In this document: in pieces, positions 1 to 10,770 of the stretch
Numbering within the stretch: position 1 is the stretch's first letter
Layout: every line of letters starts with the position of its first letter
Assembly: GCF_913062585.1 (NCBI RefSeq)
Contig: NZ_CAJXWX010000001.1
Span: 186,001 to 250,000, forward strand
Source of the DNA: an uncultured Sphingomonas sp.
GTDB taxonomy: Bacteria; Pseudomonadota; Alphaproteobacteria; Sphingomonadales; Sphingomonadaceae
Direction of reading: 5' to 3'
Length of the DNA: 64,000 nucleotides
Notes under the pieces: model-generated
What the model was told of the DNA's origin: nothing
Seen by the model: the letters and a program-made list of their open reading frames with translations, nothing else
The model's database searches: none
Position numbers and translations under genes: made by a program

Positions 1-689
1 AGGTCGCCGTTGCGATACGCCTCGCCATCGAACGCGGCATAGCCCGCCTGCGCCAGCTCGACCTCCTCGGCGATCTCGGCGGGCAGGGTCGGCGCCTCGT
101 CCACCTTGCCCAGGAATGCGCGGCTGTCGCCCTCGGGACGGCTGACCTTGCCGGTGGTCAGGTCGAGAATGCCCTCGAACAGCCCGCCCATGCCGACCGG
201 CCAGCTCATCGGCGCGACGTCGAGCGCCAGGATGTCGGCGATCTCGTCGAGCAGCTCGAAGGGCGGACGGCCCTCGCGATCCACCTTGTTGACGAAGGTG
301 ATGATCGGCACCGAGCGCAGACGGCACACCTCGAAGAGTTTGCGCGTCTGCGCCTCGATACCGCGCGCCGCGTCGATGACCATCACGGCCGAGTCGACCG
401 CGGTCAGGGTGCGATACGTGTCCTCCGAGAAATCCTCGTGGCCCGGCGTGTCGAGCAGGTTGAAGGTCACGCCGTCCTTCTCGAACGTCATGACCGACGA
501 CGTGACCGAGATGCCGCGCTGCTGCTCGATCTTCATCCAGTCCGAGCGCGCGCGCCGGTTCTGGCCCCGCGCCTTGACCTCGCCCGCCAAGTGGATCGCG
601 CCGCCGAAATAAAGCAGCTTTTCGGTCAGTGTCGTCTTGCCGGCGTCAGGGTGCGAGATGATCGCGAAGGTACGGCGGGGGGAAGTCAT
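1..689 (-). CDS. prfC: Peptide chain release factor 3, partial (3' end beyond window)
   Basis: Minus-strand translation from CAT at 687-689: [42 protein letters not shown]...[22 protein letters not shown]...[31 protein letters not shown]; GTPase G1/G3 motifs typical of RF3. Confidence 0.93.
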   Translation of the reverse strand, partial: MTSPRRTFAIISHPDAGKTTLTEKLLYFGGAIHLAGEVKARGQNRRARSDWMKIEQQRGISVTSSVMTFEKDGVTFNLLDTPGHEDFSEDTYRTLTAVDSAVMVIDAARGIEAQTRKLFEVCRLRSVPIITFVNKVDREGRPPFELLDEIADILALDVAPMSWPVGMGGLFEGILDLTTGKVSRPEGDSRAFLGKVDEAPTLPAEIAEEVELAQAGYAAFDGEAYRNGD

Positions 690-864
690 GGGCGGCTCTG
701 TCGAATAGGGAATTGGCGCATCCGAGCGCCCGAGATGATCCGCCTGTTACAGCAAATTGTGGCACAAGACAGGCCCCGGATTTTGGGGGCCGATCATGCC
801 GAACGTCATACATGCCCCCCACCCCGGCGGAGGCCGGGGTGGGATGGAAGGAAGGGCGGAGTCC

Positions 865-1746
865 TTACCCCGCCAGCGTCACCGTCATCTGCATGACCTT
901 CTCACCCCCGACCGGCACGACGAATACGCCGGGCTTGTCGGTGAAGTCGCCGTCGAACCCTTCGGGGTCGGCGATGCCGTGCCAGGGCTCGACACAGACA
1001 TAGGCGGCCCCCGGCTTGGTCCATATGCCGAGCTTGGGCGTGTCGGGGAAGGCGATGCGGAGTTGCGGCGCGCTATCGACGCCGTAGGTCAGCGACTGGC
1101 TCTCGACCGGGTCCCAGACCAACGCGTCGTCGGTGAACAGGTCGTCGGCCAGGTGCAGCACCCGGCCGTCGAGCGGGCTGTCGCGGCGATCCTCGGCGAT
1201 CAGGCCATCGGGCGCGATCTTGCGCAGGCGGGCGGGCTCGTCCTTCTCGAAGAGGATGCGGTGGTCGGCCCGCGCCTCGCCATAGGGCAGCGGCCAGGCG
1301 AAGGCGGGGTGGAAGCCGAAGCTGGCAGGCATGGGTTCCTCGCCGCGGTTGAGGACGCGGATTTCCATCACCAGCGTCGCCTCTTCCAGCCGGAACTCCG
1401 CCTCCAGCCGGAAGGCGAAGGGATAGGAGGTTCGTGTCGCCTCGCTATCGCCCAGCGAGAAGACCGCGCGGGTGGCCTCATGCGTCACCAGCTCGAACAT
1501 CGAATGGCGGGCGAAACCGTGCTTGGCCATCGGATAATGCTGGCCGTTCAGGCGGATGCCGTCGCGGGTCACGCCGATGACCGGGAACAGCAGGGGCGCG
1601 CGGCCGGTCCAGAAAGCCGGGTCCGCATTGGTCATCAGCTCGCGACCCTCGGCGTCCTGCAACGACGACAGCTCGGCGCCGAACGGATTGATCGCCGCCG
1701 ACAGATGGCCATTGCCGATGCGGACCCAGTTTTCCTCATTAGCCAC
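865..1746 (-). CDS. Aldose 1-epimerase family protein
   Basis: 293 aa; NPFGAELSSLQDAEGRELM, FGFHPAFAWPLP, CVEPWHGIAD motifs of the aldose 1-epimerase family. Confidence 0.85.
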   Translation of the reverse strand: MANEENWVRIGNGHLSAAINPFGAELSSLQDAEGRELMTNADPAFWTGRAPLLFPVIGVTRDGIRLNGQHYPMAKHGFARHSMFELVTHEATRAVFSLGDSEATRTSYPFAFRLEAEFRLEEATLVMEIRVLNRGEEPMPASFGFHPAFAWPLPYGEARADHRILFEKDEPARLRKIAPDGLIAEDRRDSPLDGRVLHLADDLFTDDALVWDPVESQSLTYGVDSAPQLRIAFPDTPKLGIWTKPGAAYVCVEPWHGIADPEGFDGDFTDKPGVFVVPVGGEKVMQMTVTLAG

Positions 1747-4102
1747 GAAGTTGCGCTCCCTGCTTGGCGGCCGCCGCGACGATCTTGTCGGCGATGGCCT
1801 TCAGCTCCTCGTCGGTGAAGCTCTTCTGCGAAGGCTGCAGCAGCACCTCGACCGCGACCGACTTGTGGCCCTCGGGCACGCCCTGTCCGGCGAACACGTC
1901 GAACACGCGCGCGGCGGTGATCGCGGCCTTGTCCGCACCCCGCACCGCGCGGATCAGCATGTCGGCCGCGAGCGTGTCGGGCACCAGGAAGGCGAAGTCG
2001 CGGCGGACCGATTGCAGCGCGGGCGGCGTATAGGCCGGGCGCATGAAGCCGGTCGCGCGCTTGGGCGGGATCGCGTCGAGATACAGCTCCACCGCCGCCA
2101 CCGCGCCGTCGAGGTCGAACGCCTTGAGCACCGAGGGGTGGACCATGCCGAACGCCGCCAGCACCGTCTTCGGGCCGAGGCGCAGCGTGCCCGACTGGCC
2201 GGGATGCCAGGCGTCGCCCGCCTCGCCCATCACCTGCAAATTATCCACAGGGGCCCCTGCCTGGGCGAGCAGCGCGATCGCCTCGGCCTTGGCGTCGTAC
2301 GCGTCGAAGCCCTGCGCCTTGCCCGAGCGCCAGTTGCGGGGGCTCTTGTCGCCCGCCAGCACCACGCCCAGCGTCGGCCGCTCGGCCTCTTCTAGATAGC
2401 GGCGGCCGATCTCGAACAGGCGGACGGTGCCCGCGCCGCGCTTGATGTTGCGCTCGGTCGCGGCGAGCAGGCCGGGGAGGAGCGAGGGCCGCATGACCTT
2501 CAGATCCTCGCTGATCGGGTTGGCCAGCGTGAAGGCACCGCCGCCGAAGGGCGCGGCCTGCGCCTCGCTGATGAAGCTCCACGTCACCGCCTCGTCCAGG
2601 CCACGCGCGGCGGCGGCGCGGCGGGCGCGGCGCTCCAGCTTCTGCTGCGGCGTGGCGGTGGGACGCGCGACGCCGGGCGCGCGGGGGAGTGCCACCGGGG
2701 GAACATGGTCGATCCCCTCGATGCGGATGACTTCCTCGACCAGATCGGCGGGGCCGTCAATGTCGCGGCGCCAGCTCGGCGCAGTGACCTGCCAGTCGGC
2801 GGTGACAGTGAAGCCCAGCGACTCGAGGATCGCCTTCTGCCGCGCCGGTTCGACGGCGAGGCCGCCGAGCGTTTCCGCCAGATTCGGGTCATAGGCAATG
2901 GTCTTGCCCACGACCGGCGGCTGGCCCGCGCGCGTCACGCTGCTCGCCTTGCCTCCGCAGATGTGCAGGACCAGGGAGGTCGCGATGGCGAGGCCGTCAT
3001 CCAGGAACGCCGGGTCCACCCCGCGCTCGAACCGCTGGCGCGCGTCGGAGGTCAGGCCCAGCTTCTGGCCGGTCCGCGCGATCGCCTCGGGCGCGAAATA
3101 GGCGCATTCGATGATGACATCGGTGGTCGTCTCCGACACGCCCGAATGCTCACCGCCCATGATGCCGCCGATATCGTGCACCGCCGCTTCATCAGCGATG
3201 ACGGTCATGCCCTCGGACAGCGTGTAGGTCTTGCCGTTCAGCGCCTCGACCTTCTCGCCGTCCCTGGCCTTGCGCGCGACCAGACCGCCTGACAGCTTGG
3301 CCTTGTCATAGACGTGCAAAGGGCGGCCGAGATCGACCGTCATATAATTGGTGATGTCGACCAGTGCCGAAATCGGCTTCTGCCCGATCGCGGTGAGGCG
3401 CTGGCGCATCCATTCGGGGGCCTCGCCATTGGTCAGGCCCGACACGCCCTGCGCATAGAAGGCCGGGCAGCCCTCGGCATCCTCGATCCGCACATCGGGA
3501 CCAGCGCCCTCGCCCGCGACCGACGGCACGGTCGGCGCGATCAGCGTGCCCAGCCCTGCGGCGGCGAGATCGCGCGCGATGCCGTGGACCCCCATGCAGT
3601 CTTGGCGATTCGGCGTGATCGACACGTCGATGACCGGATCGTTCAGGCCCGCATAATCGGGGAAGGACGTGCCCACCACCGCATCCTCGGGCAGTTCGAT
3701 GATGCCGTCATGGCCCTCGCCGATCTGCAACTCGCGCGCCGAGCACATCATGCCGTTCGACTCGACGCCGCGAATGGCGGCGACCTTCAACGTCACGTCG
3801 AGGCCGGGGACATAGGCCCCCGGCGCGCCGAACACGCCGACCAGCCCTGCGCGCGCATTGGGCGCGCCGCACACGACCTGCATCGGGCCGTCGCCCGCAT
3901 CGACCGACAGCACCTGAAGCTTGTCGGCCTGCGGATGCCGCTCCGCCGACAGGATGCGCGCGACGCGGAACGAGGCCAGCGCCTCGCCCGGATTATGCAC
4001 GCTCTCGACCTCCAGGCCGATACGGGTCAGCCCCTCGACAATGGCATCGAGCGAGGCGTCGGTGTCCAGATGGCTCTTCAGCCAGCCCAGGGTGAACTTC
4101 AT
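1739..4102 (-). CDS. pheT: Phenylalanine--tRNA ligase beta subunit
   Basis: [35 protein letters not shown]...; start trimmed from the 840-aa ORF to MKFTL; adjacent to pheS. Confidence 0.96.
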   Translation of the reverse strand: MKFTLGWLKSHLDTDASLDAIVEGLTRIGLEVESVHNPGEALASFRVARILSAERHPQADKLQVLSVDAGDGPMQVVCGAPNARAGLVGVFGAPGAYVPGLDVTLKVAAIRGVESNGMMCSARELQIGEGHDGIIELPEDAVVGTSFPDYAGLNDPVIDVSITPNRQDCMGVHGIARDLAAAGLGTLIAPTVPSVAGEGAGPDVRIEDAEGCPAFYAQGVSGLTNGEAPEWMRQRLTAIGQKPISALVDITNYMTVDLGRPLHVYDKAKLSGGLVARKARDGEKVEALNGKTYTLSEGMTVIADEAAVHDIGGIMGGEHSGVSETTTDVIIECAYFAPEAIARTGQKLGLTSDARQRFERGVDPAFLDDGLAIATSLVLHICGGKASSVTRAGQPPVVGKTIAYDPNLAETLGGLAVEPARQKAILESLGFTVTADWQVTAPSWRRDIDGPADLVEEVIRIEGIDHVPPVALPRAPGVARPTATPQQKLERRARRAAAARGLDEAVTWSFISEAQAAPFGGGAFTLANPISEDLKVMRPSLLPGLLAATERNIKRGAGTVRLFEIGRRYLEEAERPTLGVVLAGDKSPRNWRSGKAQGFDAYDAKAEAIALLAQAGAPVDNLQVMGEAGDAWHPGQSGTLRLGPKTVLAAFGMVHPSVLKAFDLDGAVAAVELYLDAIPPKRATGFMRPAYTPPALQSVRRDFAFLVPDTLAADMLIRAVRGADKAAITAARVFDVFAGQGVPEGHKSVAVEVLLQPSQKSFTDEELKAIADKIVAAAAKQGAQLRG

Positions 4103-5196
4103 GCGCCGACTCCTCCCGACAGCGTGGGTACGTCGAGGCTCGCGAACCCGTAATGCTTCAACCAGCGGATATCGCCGTCGAAGAAGGCGCGCAGATCGTC
4201 CATCCCGTATTTCAGCATGGCGAGGCGATCGATGCCGCAACCAAAGGCGAAGCCCTGCCACTCGTTCGGATCAAGCCCGCACGCCGCGATGACCTTGGGG
4301 TGGACCATGCCGCTGCCCAGCACTTCCATCCAGCCGCCGCCGGACCCGCCGATGACGCGCTTGCCCTTTTCGATGGTGTAGCCGACATCGACCTCGGCCG
4401 AGGGTTCGGTGAAGGGGAAATAGCTGGGGCGCAGGCGCAGGACGATGTCGTCGCGCTCGAAGAACGCCTTGAGGAAGGTCTCCAGCGTCCATTTGAGATG
4501 GCCGAGCGTGATGCCCTTGTCGATCACCAGCCCCTCGACCTGGTGGAACATCGGCGTGTGGGTCGCGTCCGAGTCGGAGCGATAGGTGCGGCCCGGCGCG
4601 ATGATGCGGATCGGCGGCTTGCTGTCCAGCATGGTGCGGATCTGCACCGGCGAGGTGTGGGTGCGCAGCACGCGGCGCACCGTCCGCTCGTCGCCGCCCA
4701 CCTCGACACCGGCCAGATAGAAGGTGTCGTGCATCGCGCGCGCCGGATGCGTCTCCGGAATGTTGAGCGCGGTGAAATTATGCCAGTCGGTCTCGACCTC
4801 CGGGCCGGTCGCCACCGCGAAGCCCAGATCGGCGAAGATCTCGGCCAGTTCGTCCATCACCTGGCTGACCGGGTGGACGGTGCCGAAACCGCTGGTATCG
4901 ACCGGCAGGGTCATGTCCAGCCGTTCGGACGACAGGCGTGCGTCGAGCGCCGCCTGCTCCAGCGCGGCCTTGCGCGCGGTCAGCGCCTCGGTCACGGCCT
5001 CGCGCAGGCCATGGATGCGCGGCCCCTCGACCTGGCGTTCCTCGGGGCTCATCTTGCCCAGCGTCTTGAGCAGCTGGGTGATGCGGCCCTGCTTGCCCAG
5101 CGCATCGACGCGCACCGTCTCCAGCGCGTCCAGCGCGGGCGCGGCGGCGATGGCGGCCAGCAGATGCTCGCGCATATGGTCTGTTTCGTTGCTCAC
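4099..5196 (-). CDS. pheS: Phenylalanine--tRNA ligase alpha subunit
   Basis: 365 aa; [41 protein letters not shown]-type motifs; 4-bp overlap with pheT. Confidence 0.96.
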   Translation of the reverse strand: MSNETDHMREHLLAAIAAAPALDALETVRVDALGKQGRITQLLKTLGKMSPEERQVEGPRIHGLREAVTEALTARKAALEQAALDARLSSERLDMTLPVDTSGFGTVHPVSQVMDELAEIFADLGFAVATGPEVETDWHNFTALNIPETHPARAMHDTFYLAGVEVGGDERTVRRVLRTHTSPVQIRTMLDSKPPIRIIAPGRTYRSDSDATHTPMFHQVEGLVIDKGITLGHLKWTLETFLKAFFERDDIVLRLRPSYFPFTEPSAEVDVGYTIEKGKRVIGGSGGGWMEVLGSGMVHPKVIAACGLDPNEWQGFAFGCGIDRLAMLKYGMDDLRAFFDGDIRWLKHYGFASLDVPTLSGGVGA

Positions 5197-5447
5197 TCTT
5201 CACTCCGTCGGCCGCTGCGCCCGCTCCAAAGGGAGCGGCCCGTGCCGGTTGGCGGTACGCCATCGCCGTAGCGGCTAGGGGCGGCCCGGATCAATCCTTC
5301 AGGAAAGCGCAACCCGATTTCGCCATCCGGAGCAACGGGCGTGGGATAATTTATTCAGGCAATGCAAGAAAACTGAAACCTATCCCAAGTTAGGGCCGCG
5401 TCAGTCGGCTCCGGGGGAGGCATACCGGCAGAAGCAGGGCCCGAACC

Positions 5448-6593
5448 ATGGTCATACTCGATATCGTCAGCTTGCAGGTCGTGGCGGCGCTGGGCAGCAT
5501 CCTGTCCGGCCTGATTCACTTCTTTCCGGGCATGACCAGCCGCGAACCCGGCCGCTGGCCTTATTGGTGGGGGGCGGGCAAGGTCCTGATCGGCGTGACC
5601 AACGGCCTGGGGCTGCATTTCGACGGCACCCGGCTGTCGCTGCCCGAACGCCTGACCGATCTGATCCTGCTGCTCGGCCTTTGCCTGTGCATCCACGGCC
5701 TGACCATTTTCGCGCGCCGCCGCCCGCCACTGCCGATCAACGCGATATTGCTGGGCATGCTCGCCCTGACCATCGTGCTGCTCCTGTTCGGGAGCCGTGA
5801 CGTGCGGCTGCCGGTCATGGTGCTGGGCGGCACGCGGACCTTGTTCAACTTCACCGCCGCATGGCTGCTCTTTCACATCGCCCGGACCGAGGGGTTGCGC
5901 ACCGCCTGGATCATGGGCGTGTTGTTCGCCGCCACGTTCCCGCTGTTCCTCGCGCGAACCGCGCTGGTCCTGATCGCGCTGGGCGACCCCGTTTGGCAGG
6001 ACGTCGCCCAGCGGACCGCCGATTGGAGCGTCGGCATCGCGATCATCCTGGTATCGCTCTGTCATTTCGCGCTGCTGCTGATCGACGCAGAGCGGGTCCA
6101 GGCGTCGCTGGCGCGACAGGCCGGGCGCGATCACCTGACCGGTGCGCTCAACCGTTTCGGGCTGGGGCAGATCGAACGCACGCTGGCGGGAACGGTCACG
6201 CTGCTGCTGATCGACATCGACCGGTTCAAGGCGCTGAACGACAGCCAGGGGCACGGCGCGGGCGACACGGTGCTGCGCCTGCTCGCCGATCTGGCGCAGC
6301 GCGAGATCGGCGAGCGCGGAATGCTGGTCCGGATCGGCGGCGACGAGTTCCTGTGCGTGCTGCCCGGGTGCGACGAGGTGACGGCGAACAGGATCGCGTC
6401 GGGATTGTCCGACCGTTTCGACCGCGCGGTCGCGGCGCTGGTCGACGGACCATGCCATCCGGGGCTGAGCATCGGCCTGGCACGCGGCCCGGTCACGCCG
6501 TCGCTGGACGCGCTGATCGCCCAGGCCGACGGCGCGATGTACACGATCAAGCGCCAGCGCCAGTCGCGAGGGCTGCCCGCCAAGGCGGCGTAA
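5448..6593 (+). CDS. Diguanylate cyclase with N-terminal multi-TM region (GGDEF)
   Basis: 381 aa; several hydrophobic segments, then DIDRFKALNDSQGHGAGDTVLR...RIGGDEFLCVLPG. Confidence 0.88.
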   Translation: MVILDIVSLQVVAALGSILSGLIHFFPGMTSREPGRWPYWWGAGKVLIGVTNGLGLHFDGTRLSLPERLTDLILLLGLCLCIHGLTIFARRRPPLPINAILLGMLALTIVLLLFGSRDVRLPVMVLGGTRTLFNFTAAWLLFHIARTEGLRTAWIMGVLFAATFPLFLARTALVLIALGDPVWQDVAQRTADWSVGIAIILVSLCHFALLLIDAERVQASLARQAGRDHLTGALNRFGLGQIERTLAGTVTLLLIDIDRFKALNDSQGHGAGDTVLRLLADLAQREIGERGMLVRIGGDEFLCVLPGCDEVTANRIASGLSDRFDRAVAALVDGPCHPGLSIGLARGPVTPSLDALIAQADGAMYTIKRQRQSRGLPAKAA

Positions 6594-6654
6594 GGGCGTC
6601 CGACCGGCGTCCCGGAGCCAGGGGACGGCGGCACGCGCCACCGCCCCTGTTTCC

Positions 6655-7866
6655 TCACCCCGCCTTGGTCGAACCCGGCGTGTTGACGCCCATCGACTGG
6701 AGGTAACGCTTGACGTTGCGCGCCGCCTGGCGGAGCCGCTGTTCGTTCTCGACCAGCGCGATGCGCACGAAGCCCTCGCCATTCTCGCCGTAACCGACGC
6801 CCGGCGCGACCGCGACCTTGGCCTCGGTCAGGAGTTGCTTGGAAAATTCCAGGCTTCCCAGATGCGCCAGCGCGGGCGGCAGCGGCGCCCAGGCGAACAT
6901 AGAGGCCTTCGGGCTGGGAATATCCCACCCCGCCCGGCCGAAGCTCTCGACCAGCACGTCGCGGCGCTTGTGGTAAAGCTGGCGGTTCTTCTCGACGATA
7001 TCCTGCGGCCCGTTGAGCGCGGCGCAGGCCGCCGCCTGGATCGGCGTGAAGGCGCCGTAATCCAGATACGACTTCACCCGCGTCATCGCCGCGATCAGCT
7101 TCCGGTTGCCGACCGCGAAACCGATTCGCCAGCCCGCCATCGAATAGGTCTTGGACAGCGAGGTGAACTCGACCGCGACGTCCTTGCCACCCTTCACCTG
7201 CAGGATCGAAGGCGTCGGATTGCCGTCATAATAAAGCTCGGAATAGGCGAGGTCGCTCAGCACCCACAGCTCATGCTTCTTCGCGAACGCCACGAGCCGC
7301 TCGTAAAAGGCCAGGTCCACCGTCTCGGCGGTCGGGTTGGAGGGATAGTTGACCACCAGTACCGAGGGGCGCGGCACGGTGAAGTGCATCGCCCGCTCCA
7401 GGCTCTCGAAATAGGCCTCGTCCGGCGTCGTCGGCACCGCGCGGATCGTCGCGCCCGCGATGATGAAGCCGAAGGTGTGGATCGGATAGGAGGGGTTGGG
7501 CGCCAGGATCACGTCGCCCGGCGCGGTGATCGCGGTGGCGAGCGACGCCAAGCCTTCCTTCGAGCCCATGGTGACGACCACCTCGGTCTCGGGATCGAGA
7601 TCGACGCCGAAGCGGCGGCCATAATAATTGGCCTGGGCGCGGCGCAGGCCGGGAATCCCCTTGGACTGGGAATAGCCGTGCGCGTCGGGCTTCTTGGCCA
7701 CCTCGACCAGCTTGTCGAGCACATGGTCGGGCGGCGGCAGGTCGGGATTGCCCATGCCCAGGTCGATAATGTCCTCGCCGCCCGCGCGCGCCGCCGCCCG
7801 CATCGCGTTGACTTCGGCGATGACATAGGGCGGCAGGCGCTTGATGCGGTAGAACTCTTCGGACAT
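6655..7866 (-). CDS. alaC: LL-diaminopimelate/alanine-type class I aminotransferase (AlaC-like)
   Basis: MSEEFYRIKRLPPYVIAEVNAMR...DLGMGNPDLPPP...SLSKTYSMAGWRIGFAVGN (PLP lysine motif). Confidence 0.8.
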   Translation of the reverse strand: MSEEFYRIKRLPPYVIAEVNAMRAAARAGGEDIIDLGMGNPDLPPPDHVLDKLVEVAKKPDAHGYSQSKGIPGLRRAQANYYGRRFGVDLDPETEVVVTMGSKEGLASLATAITAPGDVILAPNPSYPIHTFGFIIAGATIRAVPTTPDEAYFESLERAMHFTVPRPSVLVVNYPSNPTAETVDLAFYERLVAFAKKHELWVLSDLAYSELYYDGNPTPSILQVKGGKDVAVEFTSLSKTYSMAGWRIGFAVGNRKLIAAMTRVKSYLDYGAFTPIQAAACAALNGPQDIVEKNRQLYHKRRDVLVESFGRAGWDIPSPKASMFAWAPLPPALAHLGSLEFSKQLLTEAKVAVAPGVGYGENGEGFVRIALVENEQRLRQAARNVKRYLQSMGVNTPGSTKAG

Positions 7867-7981
7867 GGGTCCCTCTGTGTAACGATTTGGGACCCGGACC
7901 TTAGCGGCTTTCGTTTCCCGACGCGACCCGACATGATGACGCAATATCCTGACGCCAACACGGCGCGCGACGAATGAGAGG

Positions 7982-9715
7982 ATGCGGATGACCCCCGGCC
8001 AGACGAACGCCCCCAATTCCACCGGCGCCCTGCCCACGCTGGAGGAGTTGCAGCATTGGACCTGGGTGATGGGCCGTGCGCAGCAGATGATGATGGAGGC
8101 CGCGCTGACGCCCCCGCCCGAGGGGGTGCCGGTGGTGCCCGGCTTCAACGACCCCGCCACGATGGGCCGCGTCCGCGACTTCTGGTCCGATTCGATGAAG
8201 CTGTGGCAACGCTTCATCGACCCCGCCGCCGAGCCCAGCCCCCCGCCCAAGCCTGACCGCCGGTTCAAGGCCGAACAGTGGCAGTCGCCGCTCTTCGACT
8301 GGATCCGGCAGAGCTATCAGGTCATCTCCGACCATATGCTGCGCGGCGTCGATGCGCTGGAGGGCGTGGAGCCGAAGCAGAAGGAGCAGATCCGCTTCGC
8401 CGCGCAAGGGTTCATCGACGCGATGAGCCCGACCAATTTTCCCGCGACCAACCCCGAAGTGCTCGACAAGATCGTCGAGACGCGCGGCGAGAATCTGCTG
8501 AAAGGCCTGCAGAACATGCTGGCCGATCTGGGTCGCGGCCAGCTGACCCATAGCGATTCGCGGGCGTTCGAGGTCGGCCGCAACCTGGCCGCCACGCCGG
8601 GCAAGGTGGTGAAGCGCAATTACCTGTACGAGCTGATCCACTATAGCCCGACCACCGAACAGGTGGCGGCGGTGCCGATCGTGATCTTTCCGCCCTGGAT
8701 CAACCGTTTCTACATTCTCGACCTCGCGCCCGAGAAGAGCCTGATCAAATGGCTGGTCGACCAGGGATTCAGCGTCTTCATGGTGTCGTGGAAGTCGGCG
8801 GACGCCACGATGAAGGATGTGGCCTGGGACGATTATGTCGCGGCGCAGGTCGATGCGATCGACACGGTGCGCGAGCTGCTCGACGTCGAGTCGGTCCACA
8901 CCGTCGGGTACTGCGTGGCGGGGACGACACTGGCCGCGACGCTCGCCTATCTCTCGGCCACAGGCGACGCGGGCAAGGTCGCCAGCGCCACCTTCTTCAC
9001 CGCGCAGGTCGATTTCTCCAAGGCGGGCGAGCTGCTCCACTTCGTCGATGACGAGCAGCTGAAGCTGATCGCCGCCCTGTCGCCCGAGGGGTATCTGGAC
9101 GGGCGCTATCTGGCGATGACCTTCAACCTGCTGCGCGGGCGCGACCTGATCTGGAACTACGTCACCAACAACTATCTGCTGGGGCGCGACTATGTGCCGT
9201 TCGACCTGCTCCACTGGAACGGCGACGTCACCAACCTGCCGGCCAAATGGCATCTCGGCTATCTGACCGACCTCTACCGCGACAATCTGTTGATGACGCC
9301 CGGCGCGATGCGCATCGGCGACGTGGCGCTGGACCTGACCAAAGTGGCGACCCCCGCCTATGTCCAGGCGGGGCGGGAGGATCATATCGCGCCGCCCGAA
9401 AGCGTGTGGAAGATCACCGACGCCTTTACGGGGCCGCTTCGCTTCGTGCTGGCGGGATCGGGGCATATCGCGGGCGTGGTGAATCCCCCGGCGGCGGGCA
9501 AATATCAGTATTGGACCAACGACCAGCCCGCCGCCACGCTGGCCGAGTTCGTCGCGGGCGCCACCGAGACCAAGGGCAGCTGGTGGCCCGACTGGGCCCA
9601 GTGGCTGCGAGCGCGCGACTCCGCCACCGTTCCGGCAGAGGGTGCCCGCATCCCGGGCCAGGGCGCCCTGCCCGCCATCGACGAAGCGCCCGGACGCTAC
9701 GTCAGACAGCGCTAA
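7982..9715 (+). CDS. phaC: Class I poly(R)-hydroxyalkanoic acid synthase
   Basis: 577 aa; lipase-box-like GYCVAGTTLA, PPWINRFYILDL, GREDHIAPPESVW, SGHIAGVVNPP; typical PhaC. Confidence 0.95.
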   Translation: MRMTPGQTNAPNSTGALPTLEELQHWTWVMGRAQQMMMEAALTPPPEGVPVVPGFNDPATMGRVRDFWSDSMKLWQRFIDPAAEPSPPPKPDRRFKAEQWQSPLFDWIRQSYQVISDHMLRGVDALEGVEPKQKEQIRFAAQGFIDAMSPTNFPATNPEVLDKIVETRGENLLKGLQNMLADLGRGQLTHSDSRAFEVGRNLAATPGKVVKRNYLYELIHYSPTTEQVAAVPIVIFPPWINRFYILDLAPEKSLIKWLVDQGFSVFMVSWKSADATMKDVAWDDYVAAQVDAIDTVRELLDVESVHTVGYCVAGTTLAATLAYLSATGDAGKVASATFFTAQVDFSKAGELLHFVDDEQLKLIAALSPEGYLDGRYLAMTFNLLRGRDLIWNYVTNNYLLGRDYVPFDLLHWNGDVTNLPAKWHLGYLTDLYRDNLLMTPGAMRIGDVALDLTKVATPAYVQAGREDHIAPPESVWKITDAFTGPLRFVLAGSGHIAGVVNPPAAGKYQYWTNDQPAATLAEFVAGATETKGSWWPDWAQWLRARDSATVPAEGARIPGQGALPAIDEAPGRYVRQR

Positions 9716-9722
9716 AACGATA

Positions 9723-9784
9723 TTGCTGCACTGCACAATAGGCTTGATTCCGGTCAATCGAATCGCTATTGTGCAGCGCAACAA
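9723..9784. promoter_or_regulatory. Inverted pair of 19-bp PhaR-like boxes upstream of the phasin gene
   Basis: TTGCTGCACTGCACAATAG (9723-9741) and CTATTGTGCAGCGCAACAA (9766-9784; reverse complement TTGTTGCGCTGCACAATAG, 17/19 identical), 24-bp spacer, 9 bp before the phasin start. Confidence 0.6.
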
Positions 9785-9793
9785 ATCGGGAGA

Positions 9794-10678
9794 GTGCTGT
9801 TGGAAAAGGACAAGCCGACCGTTCCCGCCGCCAAGGCGGCAGCGAAGCCTCGTCGCGCCGCCAAGCCTGTCGCGGCCAAGACGCTTCCCGGTCTTCCCTC
9901 CGAAGCCAAACCGCCGGTCGTGGCGAGCGCCGCCAAGCCTGACGTGCCCAAGGTCGAGGCAGCGGTGAAGCCCGTGGCCGAAAAGCCCGTCGCTTCGGCG
10001 CCGGTCGAAGCGCCGAAGGTCGAGGCCAAGCCCGCGCCGGCCCCGGTCGCCAAGGCCCCCGCCGCCAAGATCGAGGCCAAGCCGGCCCCCGCCGAGCCGA
10101 AGGCCGAGGCCAAGCCGGTCGAGCCGCCGAAGCCGGCGCCCGCCCCCAAGCCCGCTGCCCCCCAGGCGGCGGCACCCGAAATTTCTTCCCCGACCGCCGC
10201 GGTTTCGGCGGACTCAAAGCCCAAGGACTTTATCATGGACGCCAAGAGCACCATCGAGAACGCGACCGCCAAGACCCAGGCCTTTTTCGGCGACGCCCAG
10301 GCCCGCACCCAGGCCGGCATGGAAAAGAGCGCCAAGCTGTTCGAAGACATGATCGCGTTCAGCAAGGACAACATCGAAGCGGTCGTCGAATCGTCGAAGA
10401 TCGCCGCCAAGGGCGCCGAGACGCTGGGCCAGGGCGCGGCGGATTACGCCAAGCGCTCGTTCGAGACCGCGACCCAGACGCTGCAGACCCTGTCGTCGGT
10501 CAAGTCGCCGACCGAGTTCATGAAGCTCCAGTCGGACTTCGCCCGCTCGGCCTTCGACTCGATGGTCGCCGAAACCTCGCGCTCGACCGAGCACATGATG
10601 AAGCTGGCGGGCGAGATCGCCCAGCCGCTGAGCAACCGCTTCGCGGTCGCCGCCGAGAAGATGAAGACCGTCGCGTAA
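9794..10678 (+). CDS. Phasin family protein with Lys/Ala/Pro-rich N-terminal extension
   Basis: 294 aa from GTG; about 145-aa AKP-rich region then DAKSTIENATAKTQAFFGDAQARTQAGMEKSAKLFEDMIAFSKDNIEAVVESSKIAAKG (phasin_2-like); downstream of phaC. Confidence 0.88.
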   Translation: MLLEKDKPTVPAAKAAAKPRRAAKPVAAKTLPGLPSEAKPPVVASAAKPDVPKVEAAVKPVAEKPVASAPVEAPKVEAKPAPAPVAKAPAAKIEAKPAPAEPKAEAKPVEPPKPAPAPKPAAPQAAAPEISSPTAAVSADSKPKDFIMDAKSTIENATAKTQAFFGDAQARTQAGMEKSAKLFEDMIAFSKDNIEAVVESSKIAAKGAETLGQGAADYAKRSFETATQTLQTLSSVKSPTEFMKLQSDFARSAFDSMVAETSRSTEHMMKLAGEIAQPLSNRFAVAAEKMKTVA

Positions 10679-10710
10679 TGCGCTGACGGTTTCTTCTTCG
10701 GAAAACGATG

Positions 10711-10739
10711 GGGCGGTCGCTGCGGTGGCCGCCCTTTTT
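10711..10739 (+). terminator. Rho-independent terminator downstream of phasin
   Basis: GGGCGGTC-gctgcggt-GGCCGCCC followed by TTTTT. Confidence 0.75.
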
Positions 10740-10770
10740 CGTGCCATTCGAGGCGGCATTGCCTGGGGCC

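Noticed and set aside
7901-9784. 627-aa minus-strand ORF antisense to phaC
   Set aside because: High-GC shadow ORF; Arg/His/Gly/Gln-rich low-information protein opposite a clear phaC. The same applies to 21287-23101 (-), 33919-36045 (-), 52801-54579 (+), 24345-26618 (N-terminal part), and other long ORFs antisense to known genes.
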